This document shows positions 33,290 to 46,160 of a stretch of 64,000 nt of DNA, piece by piece. This stretch comes from Taudactylus pleione. Taxonomy: Eukaryota > Chordata > Amphibia > Anura > Myobatrachidae. A program made the translations under genes and the position numbers. Positions within the stretch are counted from its first letter, which is position 1. Each line of letters opens with the position of its first letter. The notes under the pieces are model-generated. The model saw nothing but the letters and a program-made list of their open reading frames with translations, ran no database searches and was not told the DNA's origin. The DNA lies in assembly GCA_031769625.1 (NCBI GenBank), contig JAUIMM010000135.1:2377001-2441000 (forward strand), given 5' to 3'.

Positions 33290-36200
33290 AACCAGGAATT
33301 GTAGTCAGGAAACAAAACCAGGAATCATAGTCAGTTGTATCCAGGAAACAACCAGGAATCATAGTCAGCTGTAGCTATGCAAAAGAATCAGGAATTGTAG
33401 TCAGCGGTAGCCAGGAAACAGAACCAGGAATCGTAGTTCAGCGTTAGCCAGGAAACAGAACCAGGAATCAAAGTCAGCTGAAGCCAGGAAACAGAACCAG
33501 GAATTGTAGTTCAGCAGCAGCTAGGAAACAGAACCAGGAATTGTAGTTCAGCTGTACCCAGGAAATAGAACCAGGAATCGTCAGCTGTAGCCACAAAAGA
33601 GAACCAGGGATCAGTCAGCTGTAGCCAGGAATCAGAACCAGGAATCATAGTCAGCTGTAGCCAAGAAACATCCAGGAATTGTAGTCAGCAGTAGTCAGAA
33701 AACAGAACCAGGATTTGTAGTTCAGCTGTACCCAGGAAATAGAACCAGGAATCGTCAGCTGTAGCCACAAAACAGAACCAGGAATCATAATCATCTGTAG
33801 CCAGGAAACATCCAGGAATTGTAGTCAGCGTTAGTCAGGAAACATCAGGAATTGTAGTTCATCTGCACCCAGGAAACAAAACCAGGAATCATCAGCTGTA
33901 GCCAAGAAAAAGAAACCAGGAATCAGTCAACTGTAGCCAGGAAACAGAACCAGGAATCATAGTTCAGCTGTAGCCAGGATACAGAACCAGGAATCAGTTA
34001 GCTGTAGCCAGGAAACAAAACCAGGAGTAATAGTCAGCTGTAGCCAGGAAACAACCAGGAATTGTAGTCAGCAGTAGCCAGGAAACAGAGCCAGGAATTG
34101 TAGTTCAGCTGTAGCCAGGAAACAAACAAGAATCGTAGTCATCGGTAGCCAGGAAACAGCCAGGAATTGTAGTTCAGCTGTAGCCAGGAAACAGATCCAG
34201 GAATCGTCAGCTGTAGCCAGGAAACAGAATCAGGAATCGTAGCTCAGCTGTAGCCAGGAAACATAACCAAGAGTCATAGTCAGCTGTAGCCAGGAAACAA
34301 CCAGGCATTGTAGTCAGAGGTAGCGAGGAATCAGAACCAGGAATTGTAGTTCAGCTGTAGCCAGGTAACAGAACCAGGAATCATAGTTCAGCTGTAGCCA
34401 GGAAACAGACCCAGGAATCAAAGTCAGCTGAAGCCAGGAAACAGAACCAGGAATCGTAGGTCAGCTGCAGCCAGGATACAGAACCAGGAATCAGTCAGCT
34501 GTAGCCAGGAAACAACCAGGAATTGTAGTCAGCAATAGCCAGGAAACAGAACCAGGAATCAAAGTTCAGCTGTAGCCAGGAAACAAACAAGAATCGTAGT
34601 CATCGGTAGCCAGGAAACAAAACCAGGAGTAATAGTCAGCTGTATCCAGGAAACAACCAGGAATTGTAGTCAGCAGTAGCCAGGAAACAGACCCAGGAAT
34701 CAAAGTCAGCTGAAGCCAGGAAACAGAACCAGGAATCGTAGTTCAGCAGCAGCTAGGAAACAGATCCAGGAATTGTGGTCCAGCTGTACCCAGGAAATAG
34801 AACCAGGAATCATCAGCTGTAGCCACAAAACAGAACCAGGAATCATAGTCATCTGTAGCCAGGAAACATCCAGTAATTGTAGTCAGCGGTAGTCAGGAAA
34901 CAGAATCAGGAATTGTAGTTCATCTGCACCCAGGAAACAAAACCAAGAATCATCAGCTGTAGCCAAGAAAAAGAAACCAGGAATCAGTCAGCTGTAGCCA
35001 GGAAACAGAACCAGGAATCGTAGTTCAGCTGCAGCCAGGATACAGAACCAGGAATCAGTTAGCTGTAGCCAGGAAACAAACCAGGAGTAAGTCATCTGTA
35101 GCCAGGAAACAACCAGGAATTGTAGTCAGCAATAGCCAGGAAACAGAACCAGGAATCAAAGTTCAGCTGTAGCCAGGAAACAAACAAGAATCGTAGTCAT
35201 CGGTAGCCAGGAAACAAAACCAGGAGTAATAGTCAGCTGTATCCAGGAAACAACCAGGAATTGTAGTCAGCAGTAGCCAGGAAACAGAACCAGGAATCAA
35301 AGTTCAGCTGTAGCCAGGAAACAAACAAGAATCGTAGTCATCGGTAGCCAGGAAACAGAACCAGGAATTGTAGTTCAGCTGTAGCCAGGAAACAGATCCA
35401 GGAATCGTCAGCTGTAGCCAGGAAACAAAACCAGGAAATGTAGCTCAGCTGTAGCCAGGAAACAGAACCAGGAGTCATAGTCAGCTGTAGCCAGGAAACA
35501 ACCAGGCATTGTAGTCAGAGGTAGCCAGGAATCAGAACCAGGAATTGTAGTTCAGCTGTAGCCAGAGAACAGAATCAGGAATCATAGTTCAGCTGTAGCC
35601 AGGAAACAGACCCAGGAATCAAAGTCAGCTGAAGCCAGGAAACAGAACCTGGAATCGTAGTTCAGCAGCAGCTAGGAAACAGATCCAGGAATTGTAGTCC
35701 AGCTGTACCCAGGAAATAGAACCAGGAATCGTCAGCTGTAGCCACAAAACAGAACCAGGAATCATAGTCATCTGTAGCCAGGAAACATCCAGGAATTGTA
35801 GTCAGCGGTAGTCAGGAAACAGAATCAGGAATTGTAGTTCATCTGCACCCAGGAAACAAAACCAGGAATCATCAGCTGTAGCCAAGAAAAAGAAACCAGG
35901 AATCAGTCAGCTGTAGCCAGGAAACAGAACCAGGAATCAAAGTTCAGCTGTAGCCAGGAAACAAACAAGAATCGTAGTCATCAGTAGCCAGGAAACAGAA
36001 CCAGGAATTGTAGTTCAGCTGTAGCCAGGAAACAGAACCAGGAATCGTCAGCTGTAGCCAGGAAACAGAACCAGGAATCATAGCTGTAGCCAGGAAACAG
36101 ATCCAGGAATCGTAGTCAGCGGTAGCCAGGAAACAGAACCAGGAATCCTAGTCAGCTGTAGCCAGGAAACAGAACCAGGAATTGTAGTTCAGCTGTAGCC

Positions 36201-39200
36201 AGGATACAGAACCAGGAATCAGTTAGCTGTAGCCAGGAAACAAAACCAGGAGTAATAGTCAGCTGTAGCCAGGAAACAACCAGCAATTGTAGTCAGCAGT
36301 AGCCAGGAAACAGAACCAGGAATCAAAGTTCAGCTGTAGCCAGGAAACAAACAAGAATCGTAGTCATCGGTAGCCAGGAAACAGAACCAGGAATTGTAGT
36401 TCAGCTGTAGCCAGGAAACAGAACCAGGAATTGTAGTTCAGCTGTAGCCAGGAAACAGAACCAGGAATCATAGTTCAGCTGTAGCCAGGAAACAGACCCA
36501 GGAATCAAAGTCAGCTGAAGCCAGGAAACAGAACCTGGAATCGTAGTTCAGCAGCAGCTAGGAAACAGATCGAGGAATTGTAGTCCAGCTGTACCCAGGA
36601 AATAGAACCAGGAATCGTCAGCTGTAGCCACAAAACAGAACCAGGAATCATAGTCATCTGTAGCCAGTAAACATCCAGGAATTGTAGTCAGCGGTAGTCA
36701 GGAAACAGAATCAGGAATTGTAGTTCATCTGCACCCAGGAAACAAAACCAGGAATCATCAGCTGTAGCCAAGAAAAAGAAACCAGGAATCAGTCAGCTGT
36801 AGCCAGGAAACAGAACCAGGAATCGTAGTTCAGCTGTAGCCAGGATACAGAACCAGGAATCAGTTAGCTGTAGCCAGGAAGCAAAACCAGGAGTAATAGT
36901 CAGCTGTAGCCAGGAAACAACCAGGAATTGTAGTAAGCAGTAGCCAGGAACAGAACCAGGAATCAAAGTTCAGCTGTAGCCAGGAAACAAACAAGAATCG
37001 TAGTCATCGGTAGCCAGGAAACAGAACCAGGAATTGTAGTTCAGCTGTAGCCAGGAAACAGAACCAGGAATCATAGTCAGCTGTAGCCAGGAAACAGAAC
37101 CAGGAATTATAGTTCAGCAGCTAGCAAACAGAACCAGGAATTGTAGTTCAGCTTTACCTGGAATTGTAGTTCAGTTGTAGCCAGGATACAGAACCAGGAA
37201 TCGTCATCTGTAGCCACAAAACAGAACCAGGGATCAGTCAGCTGTAGCCAGGAAACACAACCAGGAGTAATAGTCTGCTGTAGATAGGAAACAACCAGGG
37301 ATTGTAGTCAGCGGTAGCCAGGAAACAGAACCAGGAATCAAGTTCAGCTGTAGCCAGGAAACAAACAAGAATCGTAGTCATCGGTAGCCAGAAAACAGAA
37401 CCAGGAATTGTAGTTCAGCTGTAGCCAGGAAACAGAACCAGGAATCGTAGTTCAACTGTAGCCAGGATACAGAACCAGGAATCAGTTAGCTGTAGCCAGG
37501 AAGCAAAACCAGGAGTAATAGTCAGCTGTAGCCAGGAAACAACCAGGAATTGTAGTAAGCAGTAGCCAGGAAACAGAACCAGGAATCAAAGTTCAGCTGT
37601 AGCCAGGAAACAAACAAGAATCGTAGTCATCGGTAGCCAGGAAACAGAACCAGGAATTGTAGTTCAGCTGTAGCCAGGAAACAGAACCAGGAATCATAGT
37701 CAGCTGTAGCCAGGAAACAGAACCAGGAATTATAGTTCAGCAGCTAGCAAACAGAACCAGGAATTGTAGTTCAGCTTTACCTGGAATTGTAGTTCAGTTG
37801 TAGCCAGGATACAGAACCAGGAATCGTCATCTGTAGCCACAAAACAGAACCAGGGATCAGTCAGCTGTAGCCAGGAAACACAACCAGGAGTAATAGTCTG
37901 CTGTAGATAGGAAACAACCAGGGATTGTAGTCAGCGGTAGCCAGGAAACAGAACCAGGAATCAAGTTCAGCTGTAGCCAGGAAACAAACAAGAATCGTAG
38001 TCATCGGTAGCCAGAAAACAGAACCAGGAATTGTAGTTCAGCTGTAGCCAGGAAACAGAACCAGGAATCGTAGTTCAACTGTAGCCAGGAAGCATCCAGG
38101 AATCGTAGTCATCGGTAGCCAGAAAACAGAACCAGGAATTGTAGTTCAGCTGTATCTGGGAAACAGAACCAAGAATCGTAGTTCAGCTGTAGCCAGGAAA
38201 TAGAACTAGGAATCGTATTTCAACTGTAGCCATGAAACAGAATCAAGAATCGTAGTTCTGGTGTAGCCAAGAAACTGAACCAGGAATCAAAGTCAGCTGA
38301 AGCCAGGAAACAGAGCCAGGAATTGTAGTTGAGCTGTACCCAGGAAATAGAACCAGGAATCGTCAGCTGTAGCCACAAAACAGAACCAGGAGTCATAGTC
38401 AGCTGTAGCCAGGAAACATCCAGGAATTGTAGTCAGCGGTAGCCAGGAAACAGAACCAGGAATCAAAGTTCAGCTGTAGCCAGGAAACAAACAAGAATCA
38501 TAGTCATCGGTAGCCAGGAAACAGAATCAGGAATTGTAATTCAGCTGTAGCCAGGAAACAGAACCAGGAATCGTCAGCTGTAGCCAGGAAACAGAACCAG
38601 GAATCGTAGTCAGCAGTAGCCAGTAAACAGAACCAGGAATTGTAGTTCAGCTGTAGCCAGGAAACAGAACCAGGAATCGTAGTTCAACTGTAGCCAGGAA
38701 GCATCCAGGAATCGTAGTCAGCTGTAGCCAGGAAACAGAACCAGGAATTGTAGTTCAGCTGTATCTGGGAAACAGAACCAAGAATCGTAGTTCAGCTGTA
38801 GCCAGGAAATAGAACCAGGAATCATATTTCAACTGTAGCCATGAAACAGAACCAAGAATCGTAGTTCTGGAGCAGCCCGAAACAGAGCCAGGAATCGTAG
38901 TTCAGCTGTAGCCAGGAAACAGAGCCAGGAATCATAGTTCACCTGTAGCCAGGAAATAGAACCAGGAATCGTTATTCAGCTGTAGCCAAGAAACAGAACC
39001 AGGAATTGTCAGCTGTAGCCAGGAAACAGAACCAGGAAACGTATTCAGTTGTAGCCAGGAAACAAAACCAGGAATTGCAGTCAACGGTAGCCATGAAACA
39101 TCCAGGAATTGTAGTCAGCGGTTGCCAGGAAACAGAACCAGGAATTGTAGTTCAGCTGTATCTGGGAAACAGAGCCAGGAATCGTAGTTCAGCTGTAGCC

Positions 39201-39412
39201 AGGAAATAGAACCAGGAATCGTAGCAACTGTAGCTAGTAAACAGAACCAGGAATCGTATTTCAGTTGTAGCCAAGAAACAGAATCAGGAATCATAGTTCA
39301 GCTGGGCCCAGAAACAGAACCAGGACTCATAGTTCAGCTGTAGCCAGGAAACAGAACCAGGTATCATAACTCAGATGTAGCTAGGAACCAGAACCAGGAA
39401 ACTCCAGCATAG
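33290..39412 (+). repeat. 6.1-kb minisatellite, about 36-37 bp unit
   Basis: The unit is GTAGTTCAGCTGTAGCCAGG followed by AAACAGAACCAGGAATC, with many length and base variants; about 165 copies. Higher-order structure is visible. GCCAAGAAAAAGAAACCAGG recurs at 33901, 34962, 35881 and 36767, and a block of about 590-620 bp at 36868-37460 is repeated almost exactly with a 622-623 bp offset. No stable ORF runs through it. Confidence 0.97.
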
Positions 39413-39855
39413 AAACTAGGATGCTACTGTTGCTGGCAAAGGTGGAATGTCAGGACAGGTCATAAGGCCCCCCCATACATCAGCGATGTATTGGGCCAAT
39501 TCACTGATCCCCAGATGCCGTAGTCGGGGCATCGGTGAAACAAATTTTCATACATTTTTTGCTGGGGGACCCTGCCATTTGTTAGGATCAATGGAGCACA
39601 GTTAGGATAGACTTTGGGGTTTTTGCATCTTTGCTGTGGAGGATGAGTGGGGCTCATCCTCTGCAATCTTGCTGTATACCCAGAAGATGAGCTCGTCCTC
39701 TGCAGCAATGGGGTTAAATCTAATTGGAAATCTACTCTTTTGAACAATTGAGGCATTTGTATCCCTAAATAGTACATCCCTCAGACACTATTGTTAGTAA
39801 TTGCTCCATGCTTCTACATACATTCACATCTTTGACAAATGCTTTGAATCATAGT
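39413..39855. other. No gene recognised
   Basis: This follows the minisatellite. The block GAGGATGAGTGGGGCTCATCCTCTGCA at 39640-39666 forms a small palindrome (AGGATGAG / CTCATCCT). Nothing else is supported. Confidence 0.4.
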
Positions 39856-39859
39856 TGGG

Positions 39860-40250
39860 CTGGATTGTAGCTGTGAAAATGATACTACTCATCAAGATAC
39901 TATACCTTTTCGCTCAATCCCATAACTAGTGCCCTCTTTGGTAATTAATAAATTATACGCCACTATGCTCACTTCTGTTTGGAGAGGTAAACACCCAATG
40001 CTCACAAAGGAGAAAATGTTCATTCACCATAACTTGAATTTTTCCACTTGCAGTACCATGTATTTTTTAATCATCTTAAAGATTGGATCATTACTGACTC
40101 TCCTAAACCTTGGGCAATCACTGAGAAATACCTTTCAAATCCATTCCCACTGTGTGATTTGATGTGTACTGCTAATACAATGAAAATCCCTTGCAATCAT
40201 ACTATTCTTGCTTGAGATTGACTGTTGAAACTGACATAACAATTCATACA
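39860..40250 (+). pseudogene. L1/Tx1-like LINE ORF2 fragment (C-terminal part)
   Basis: Read in two frames, the translation gives VKMILLIKILYLF, then VINKLYATMLTSVWRGKHP and KEKMFIHH. This matches the block that follows reverse transcriptase in L1-clade ORF2 proteins (KM..LPK.LYLF, then W.GK.PR). DWIITDSPKPW follows in a third frame. It is short and frameshifted, a relic of perhaps 130 residues. Confidence 0.65.
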
Positions 40251-40463
40251 CCCTCTCCTCCCATCTCGTCATCCTCTGCTTTTGCCGGCTCATTCCAGAT
40301 ATACACCTGTTGATGCAGCAAGATCCAGGATTTTTTACAGGATGTACTTATTATCATTCACTATAAGCAAAATACAGTATTCATCCTCAGGCTTCACAAA
40401 CACCTTTCTTAGAATTCCTTCATAAAAATGTTCATGTTAAAATATATATGTACAGTATATATA

Positions 40464-41270
40464 CACTGAGTGGCCAAATTATTATGATCACTGGTTTAGT
40501 AGTTTGGTGGGCCACCTTTTGCCCTTAATATGGCTTTAACTCTACTAGTCATGGATTCTACTAACTGTCGTTATGTTTTGTGGGCAATATTAGCACAAAT
40601 GCAATAAATTACATCTTCCAGTTCCTGAAGGTTTGATGTTAGCGGAACCATTTATCAGATTCTACTTTCAAGCTGGCCTCACAAATGTACAATGGGTTTG
40701 AGATCTGGAGATTGAGGAGGCCACTGCTGCAAAGAAATGTCTTTGTCATGCGCCACAGACCTTTCACGTACAATGTGAGCACTATGACCTGGAGCATTGT
40801 CCTGCTGAAGGTATCCATCTCCATTGGGAAAAGCTATAAACATCACTGGGTGCACTTGGTCAACAACGATATTTAAATAAACTTGGCCGGCCAGACATTG
40901 CTGCACATGAATCAAAGGGCCCAGATGCTCCCTTGAAAACAAGTCCCATTCAACAATGTTGGTCCACATTCTCCCCTGCCATCTGCATGGTGTAATTGAA
41001 AATGTGATGCATCAGACCCCATGACCCATTTCCAATCATTTACTGTCTAATACCTGTGTTCCTGAGCAAACTGGAGTTGTTTCACTCTTATTGCAGCAGA
41101 TAGCAATGGCGTATGGACAGGTCTTCTGCAGTCCATTTGGTGTCATTTACAGCGTACTATTCATTAAAAGGCCATCTAAATTGGTCCCTGATCAGACTAT
41201 CGGTAATTTGATGCAATTTTGCTTATCTATGGGACTTAACAAGTCGAGAAACCTAAATATTAAGAATGAG
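40464..41270 (-). pseudogene. Tc1/mariner element fragment with transposase on the minus strand
   Basis: The end CACTGAGTGGCCAAATTATT follows a TA at 40462-40463. The minus strand encodes GYLQQDNAPGHSAH with the second catalytic Asp, and WPPQSPDLKPIVHL, in which the third acidic residue (Glu of NPIE) is replaced by Val. The rest of the transposase (to about 41260) is frameshifted, and the opposite terminus was not found. Confidence 0.8.
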
Positions 41271-41284
41271 GTAGTTTAAACCTC

Positions 41285-42520
41285 TAGGATGGGGGCTGGC
41301 ACGAGGGCTGATCACGTGACATAGCCTGCCTGGTGTGGCCGGGGTGTGTCTGTGGTGGAATTTATGTAAAGGCTTGGGCTGTGGTCCAAAGCCTCTTTGT
41401 CTCAGCCTTACCACCCTTCCTCCCTTATAGTATTTGTTGGTTGATCATTGGCTATTTTGCGGCAGGGAAGAATGGCAGCTCACTACTCCAGGTGCGATCA
41501 TTTATTTTAGGTGAGATCCCTTTGTTGAATAGTTAGTGGCTGACCACCTTGACTGGGGCAGCATCATCATCCGCGCGGGTGGGTAGTCAAGCTAAAATTC
41601 AAAATGATTTTATTCTTTGTAGTGTAGCGGTGTTATAGAGTTGTGCACCTTGGGCGATATCCGTCTAAATTGCATGTTGTTGGTTGTGCTTGTGCATTGT
41701 GGACTGTGCCGATTATGGCCGTCCTTTCTTTGCCATCATAGTTTCCTTTAAATATATAGCTAACAGTTTTTCTTCCAAATGTATGTCTCGTGTTTTTTAT
41801 TATTATTACTACTACTACTATTATTATTGTTATATTTGTTGTTAAGTGATTTGCACACATGACACACCTGGACTGATAGTAGGTTTATGTCCACTCTGCG
41901 TTCCGCGCAAGCATCCAGTAGCCTTTTACAACCACAGGTCTTGCGCCCAGACCCCTTTTTCTTGTCTGCTGGTCCACACAATGAATAATTTAACAACTGC
42001 CTCCCATGCACAATTCACCAGTGCAGCCATTTTGCTATTACTCATTCTGCTGCTGCACGAGCCAACAATCATTCCATGTTCACAGTGCGCCAGAATGCGA
42101 CATCTGCCCATTATTTCATGAGTGATAAACTCAGCCTCTGCTTGTCTTCGCCGATCCGTTCTTATACAGATTCAGGCCTCCTACAACAGCAGAATAGCTT
42201 CTCTGCATAAAATCACCTGGTGGTTAAAATAATTTATCCACTCAACTATTAAGGAGAACCTAAGGATTTCCATTATAAATATGCAGTGTCTGACTGCGGC
42301 ATGAAGGGCACACTGGGGAAATGCAGAGGCAGTGGCCCAATGCTTAAGGGGTGTGACTAGTCTCCAGAGGAGGTGTGGCCAACCCTCACAGAGGCTTGGC
42401 CAACAATTAGAGAGAATATGGGTGTGTCAGGGCTGCTAAGTTTGGTTGGCAAGAGGGAGAATCTTGATGTCGTTTCCATAGAAATGAACCAAGCCCCCAT
42501 GTTCATCCATGGTCCTGCTC
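41285..42520. other. No gene recognised; short TTA/CTA microsatellite at 41796-41832
   Basis: 41285-41800 has the look of an LTR-like or UTR-like sequence (GATCACGTGAC motif, AATATATAGC before a T-rich stretch), but no matching partner or TG..CA ends were found. The microsatellite is TTATTATTACTACTACTACT-like. Confidence 0.4.
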
Positions 42521-42526
42521 CATCAG

Positions 42527-42967
42527 GTAATACCCCTTTTACACCGGAGCTAAAACCCGGGTTATTGAAGGGTTAACCCGGGCAGCTCCCTGGTGTTAAA
42601 GGGGAGAGGGTTGGATCGCCGGGTTGAGTGACCCGACAATCCAACCCAGGTAAACAGGAGGGTTTAAAACGGGCGTAGCCCGTGAAACCCTGCTGTGAGA
42701 ACAGCTCACTCAGGGTCACGATGACCTGGAGAGCGCTGCAAGCCGGCCGATTGGTCCGGCTTCAGTGGCGTTTGGAGATGACGTCATCTCCAAGCGACCA
42801 CTTACACGCCGGGAAAGCCGGGTCTATGCAGACCCGACTCTGGTGTGAGCGGCGCCGAGTCAGGAATATCCCGAGTCAGCGCCGGCAAAATTCCGGGTCT
42901 GATCCGGATAGGAACCCTGTTCCAACTCCGGGTCAGACCCGGAATTTTGGTGGAAAAGGGGTATTAC
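42527..42967. mobile_element. GC-rich MITE, CRE-centred palindrome
   Basis: GTAATACCCCTTTTACACC at the left faces GGTGGAAAAGGGGTATTAC at the right. The centre is a palindrome around TGACGTCA at 42779-42786, and CCCGGGTT / CCGGGTCAGACCCGG blocks are inverted. The target duplication cannot be separated from the palindromic ends. Confidence 0.8.
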
Positions 42968-42972
42968 TAACA

Positions 42973-43845
42973 CTCTAATACCTCTTTTCCACCAAAAACC
43001 CAGGTCCGACCTGGGTTTTTGGACATGGTTCCAACCCTGGTCAGACCCAGATAAAACCCGTACATACCCCTTTTACACCGGAGCTAAAACCCGGATTTTT
43101 GAAGGGTTAAGCTGGGCAGGTCCCTGGTGTAAAAGGGGAGAGGGTTGGATCGCCGGGTCGAGTGACCCGGCAATCCAACCCAGGTAACTAGCAGGGTTTA
43201 ACACGGGCGTAGCCCTTGAAACCCTGCTGTGAGAACAGCGCACTCCGGGTCACGATGACCTGGAGTGCGCTGCTAGCCAGCCGATTGGTCCGGCTTCAGT
43301 GGCGCTTGGAGATGACGTCATCTCCAAGCGACCACTTTCACTCCGCAAAAGCCGGATCTATGCAGACCCGACTGCGGTGTGAGCGGCGCTGGCTCGGGAA
43401 TATCCCGAGTCGGCGCCGGCAAAATTCCGGGTCTGATCCGGATAGGAACTTTGTTCCAACTCCGGGTCAGACCCGGAATTTAGGTGGAAAAGAGGTATTA
43501 CACTGCACCTTCGATCTGGGTTACTCCCAGGTCAGCCCTGTTCACACTGAACTCAGGTCTGCCCTGCTAAACCTGTGAGGTCATAAAAAGTGGGAGGTGA
43601 CTGCTCCACAACCACCAATCAGCTCATTTTAGACATGACCCAGGTCAGATAACCCGGGTTGCACCGTTTACACTGCACCATTACCCGGGTCCATCCTGGG
43701 TCCAACCCTGGTAGCTACCTGGGTTGGATTCCCAGGTCACTTCACCTGGGTTATTTTTCAGGGACCCTTTTACACTGAGCTGCGACCCGGGTAGACCCAG
43801 CAAAAACCCAGGTTTTTGCTCTGGTGTAAAAGAGGTATAATTGAG
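42973..43845. mobile_element. Related MITE, interrupted by a second copy
   Basis: CTAATACCTCTTTTCCACC near 42973 faces GGTGTAAAAGAGGTATAATT near 43822-43841, with AAAACCCAGGT / ACCTGGGTTTTT-type inner arms. The stretch 43063-43500 is a separate element inserted within it. Confidence 0.65.
43063..43500. mobile_element. Nested copy of the 42527 MITE
   Basis: It is collinear with 42530-42964 throughout and has TGACGTCA at 43313-43320. The ends are ATACCCCTTTTACACC and GGTGGAAAAGAGGTAT. The 120-aa and 98-aa ORFs in the two copies are the same repeat sequence read in the same frame, not genes. Confidence 0.85.
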
Positions 43846-45337
43846 TAACAATGTATAATTCGAGTGCATAGTCTGTTACCTGACCCCTAGAGCATGGTGT
43901 TGAGCCCTTAGACAGTGGGGCCCATTGGGGATTTCTCCAGTGGGCCTGTTCGACCCTGCACATATGTATTAAGGTGGAAATTATTATTTACTAAAGAGAC
44001 CAAAACAATTAATACATTTGTTTCTGAAGGTATGATTATTTATGTATTTATTATTGGGTAGAATATACAACATTAATCTGTTAAGCAGACAATATAATAT
44101 CCAATAAATCTAAAGGGGCCAAAGTAAATTTACTAACGGGGCAATACTATTTTTATATTAAGTGGGGCCAAGTAAATTAATTCATTATGTTAGCACCAAT
44201 TACATTGCTCACCTGGGACACGTGGCTCCACCTGGTTTCAGTATCTCTTCAATCTAAGAAAAGCTTAATGCAGGAGATACCACCTGCATTGGGTAAACCA
44301 AAGCAGCTGCAGACTGCTGTCCCCATTATTCTCAATGGGGACAGTTCCAAGCAGTTCTTGGCTACTCATGCACAATAGTTGAGCAGAGTGCTTTTTGGAG
44401 CAAAAATGTGAAGGTTCCTAAGTAGGCGCCTTCATCACAGAATGCCTCTGCTTAGGGTCACTGGATCTGGAACAAATGGAAGGAGGGAATCTGGTTATTC
44501 TATCTCACCTATTCCAGTCTGTATGTTCTCATCAGGTATTTGGTTTAGCTCTAAACATAGTTAAGTAAGGAGTAATTGGTGTTCATGAGTTAATTAAAGA
44601 GCTTTATAAACCTTATGTTTGGAGAGTGTCAGTGGTTTCCACTTCACAGACAGCAGGGAGCTGACCTAACCCCTCTGGTGCCACACAAAAGCCTAACACT
44701 GCTGTTATTCCAAAGTGAATGTTGTAAAGGCGTTGCCTAGTCCACTTAACAGAGCTTGAGACAAACAGCCAAGCTGCTCAGAATGGGGCCCGCTGTACAG
44801 CAGTTGGTCCTGTTTCTACCTTGGCCAAAATACAGAAAGAAAACACTCAAGCTTTTCTAATGTACTGTAAATAGCACAATCAAGGCCCAGAGACTGGCCA
44901 TTAGAAACAGTAAAATGATTACCCATCTATGACGTAGGCCATTCCAGGGGGTTGCACAAAGGGAATTAGTTGTTTTGTGCCTGCCACTACCACCGAAAGA
45001 TAGCAGCCACAGAGGACATACCTTGTAGCGGCACCGTCCCTGAACGGAAAGACGAAGAAGGCACACTATCAAATGATGCTGGTGGAAGCCAGTCATTATA
45101 GCTAATTAAATGCAGAGATACCTGCACACTGGGGAGAAATATCTGCCCTTCATTCCCAGAGGTTCCATATCTGGTTCCAAACAAGACTTCCAAATTTTAA
45201 ATGTGTGACTTACAGTACATCTTAATATACCTTACATGGAAAGTGGTGACAGCCTAGGAGCAACTAATTCATGCATTTTGTGGAGCTGCTGGTAATGGAT
45301 TTGCTACTGGAAGGCTTACCTGTTTCCCTCATAGAAG
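43846..45337. other. No gene; contains a dispersed repeat block at 44555-44665
   Basis: TTCCACTTCACAGACAGCAG with upstream GCTTTATAA at 44601 recurs at 52490-52575 in the same order. It could be part of a retroelement LTR or 5' UTR, but no partner structure was found. The rest shows no motif. Confidence 0.5.
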
Positions 45338-45475
45338 GTGAGATGTATTAAGCCTTGGAGATAAAGTACCAGACAATCAGCTCCTAACTGTCATTTTTCA
45401 AACACAGTCTGTAACATGACAGTTGCTGATTGGTTGGTACTTTATCTCTCTCCAAGGCTCACCCACAGTATGTTG
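45338..45475. mobile_element. Palindromic MITE
   Basis: GCCTTGGAGATAAAGTACCA faces TGGTACTTTATCTCTCTCCAAGGC, with inner AATCAGCTCCTAACTGTCAT / ATGACAGTTGCTGATTGG arms. Related to 9177-9306. Confidence 0.8.
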
Positions 45476-45849
45476 GGTCACTCTGTTTGACCTCCTAGAA
45501 TGCTGACCAACAGTCACACCAGTGAATGGATATATTGTTGCAAGAGATCTACTACATTTCCCTAATTGAGAACAGATCTACAGCTTCATATACTAGCATC
45601 CTGCCGGATCTAGTAAAACTATTCTGGAAGAAGGGGAGACCATCACAGGAAAACCATGATACTTCCAGGGATGATAAACCCTGGACAGTTGAAAACGAGC
45701 AGTTCGATAATATGTTTCAAATGTTCAGAATAGGAAAGACTGTGTGCTGCATAGTGAACGTATGCGATAAAATATAGGTAAGTGTGTCCAACCTGTACGA
45801 GCAGTGCTAGGTTGTTGTCCCTATGTGATTCTCAATGTTCACCAATTAC

Positions 45850-46160
45850 TGCTTTTAAACCTAAATTCTGGGTCTGACCCGAGATTTGGAACACAATTCC
45901 AAAACGGGTCAGACCCAGGACAGACCTTTTTTACTGCGTCGCCGATCAGGATTATTCCCGGATCGGCGCCGTTCACACTGCACACGGGTGTAGTGGAACA
46001 CTTCTCCCGGCGCTTGGAGATGACATCATTTCCAAGCGCCGAGAAACCTGGAAGTCCCCATGCTGTAAACAGGAGCCGGGTCGAATAACCTGGGGTACCC
46101 GTTTACACTACAGGGTTTCACAGATTGTTCACGTGTAAAACCCTGCAAGTTATCTGGGTC
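45850..46160. mobile_element. Diverged relative of the CRE-centred MITEs
   Basis: It contains TCTGGGTCTGACCCGAGATT, CGGATCGGCGCCG, and GCGCTTGGAGATGACATCAT in the same order as the 42527 family but inverted. The CRE is mutated (TGACATCA). The ends are not clear. Confidence 0.6.

Noticed and set aside
39006..39209. 67-aa ORF with repeated ARKQNQE motif
   Set aside because: It is the minisatellite read in one frame for under two hundred bases.
33290..39412. CRISPR-like array
   Set aside because: Unit-to-unit variation is spread along the whole unit and there are no unique spacers; the genome is eukaryotic.
41285..41800. Possible solo LTR
   Set aside because: No TG..CA boundaries, target duplication or second copy could be found in the window.
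42682..43578. Two similar ORFs of 98 and 120 aa suggesting a gene duplication
   Set aside because: They are the same frame of two copies of a palindromic MITE.
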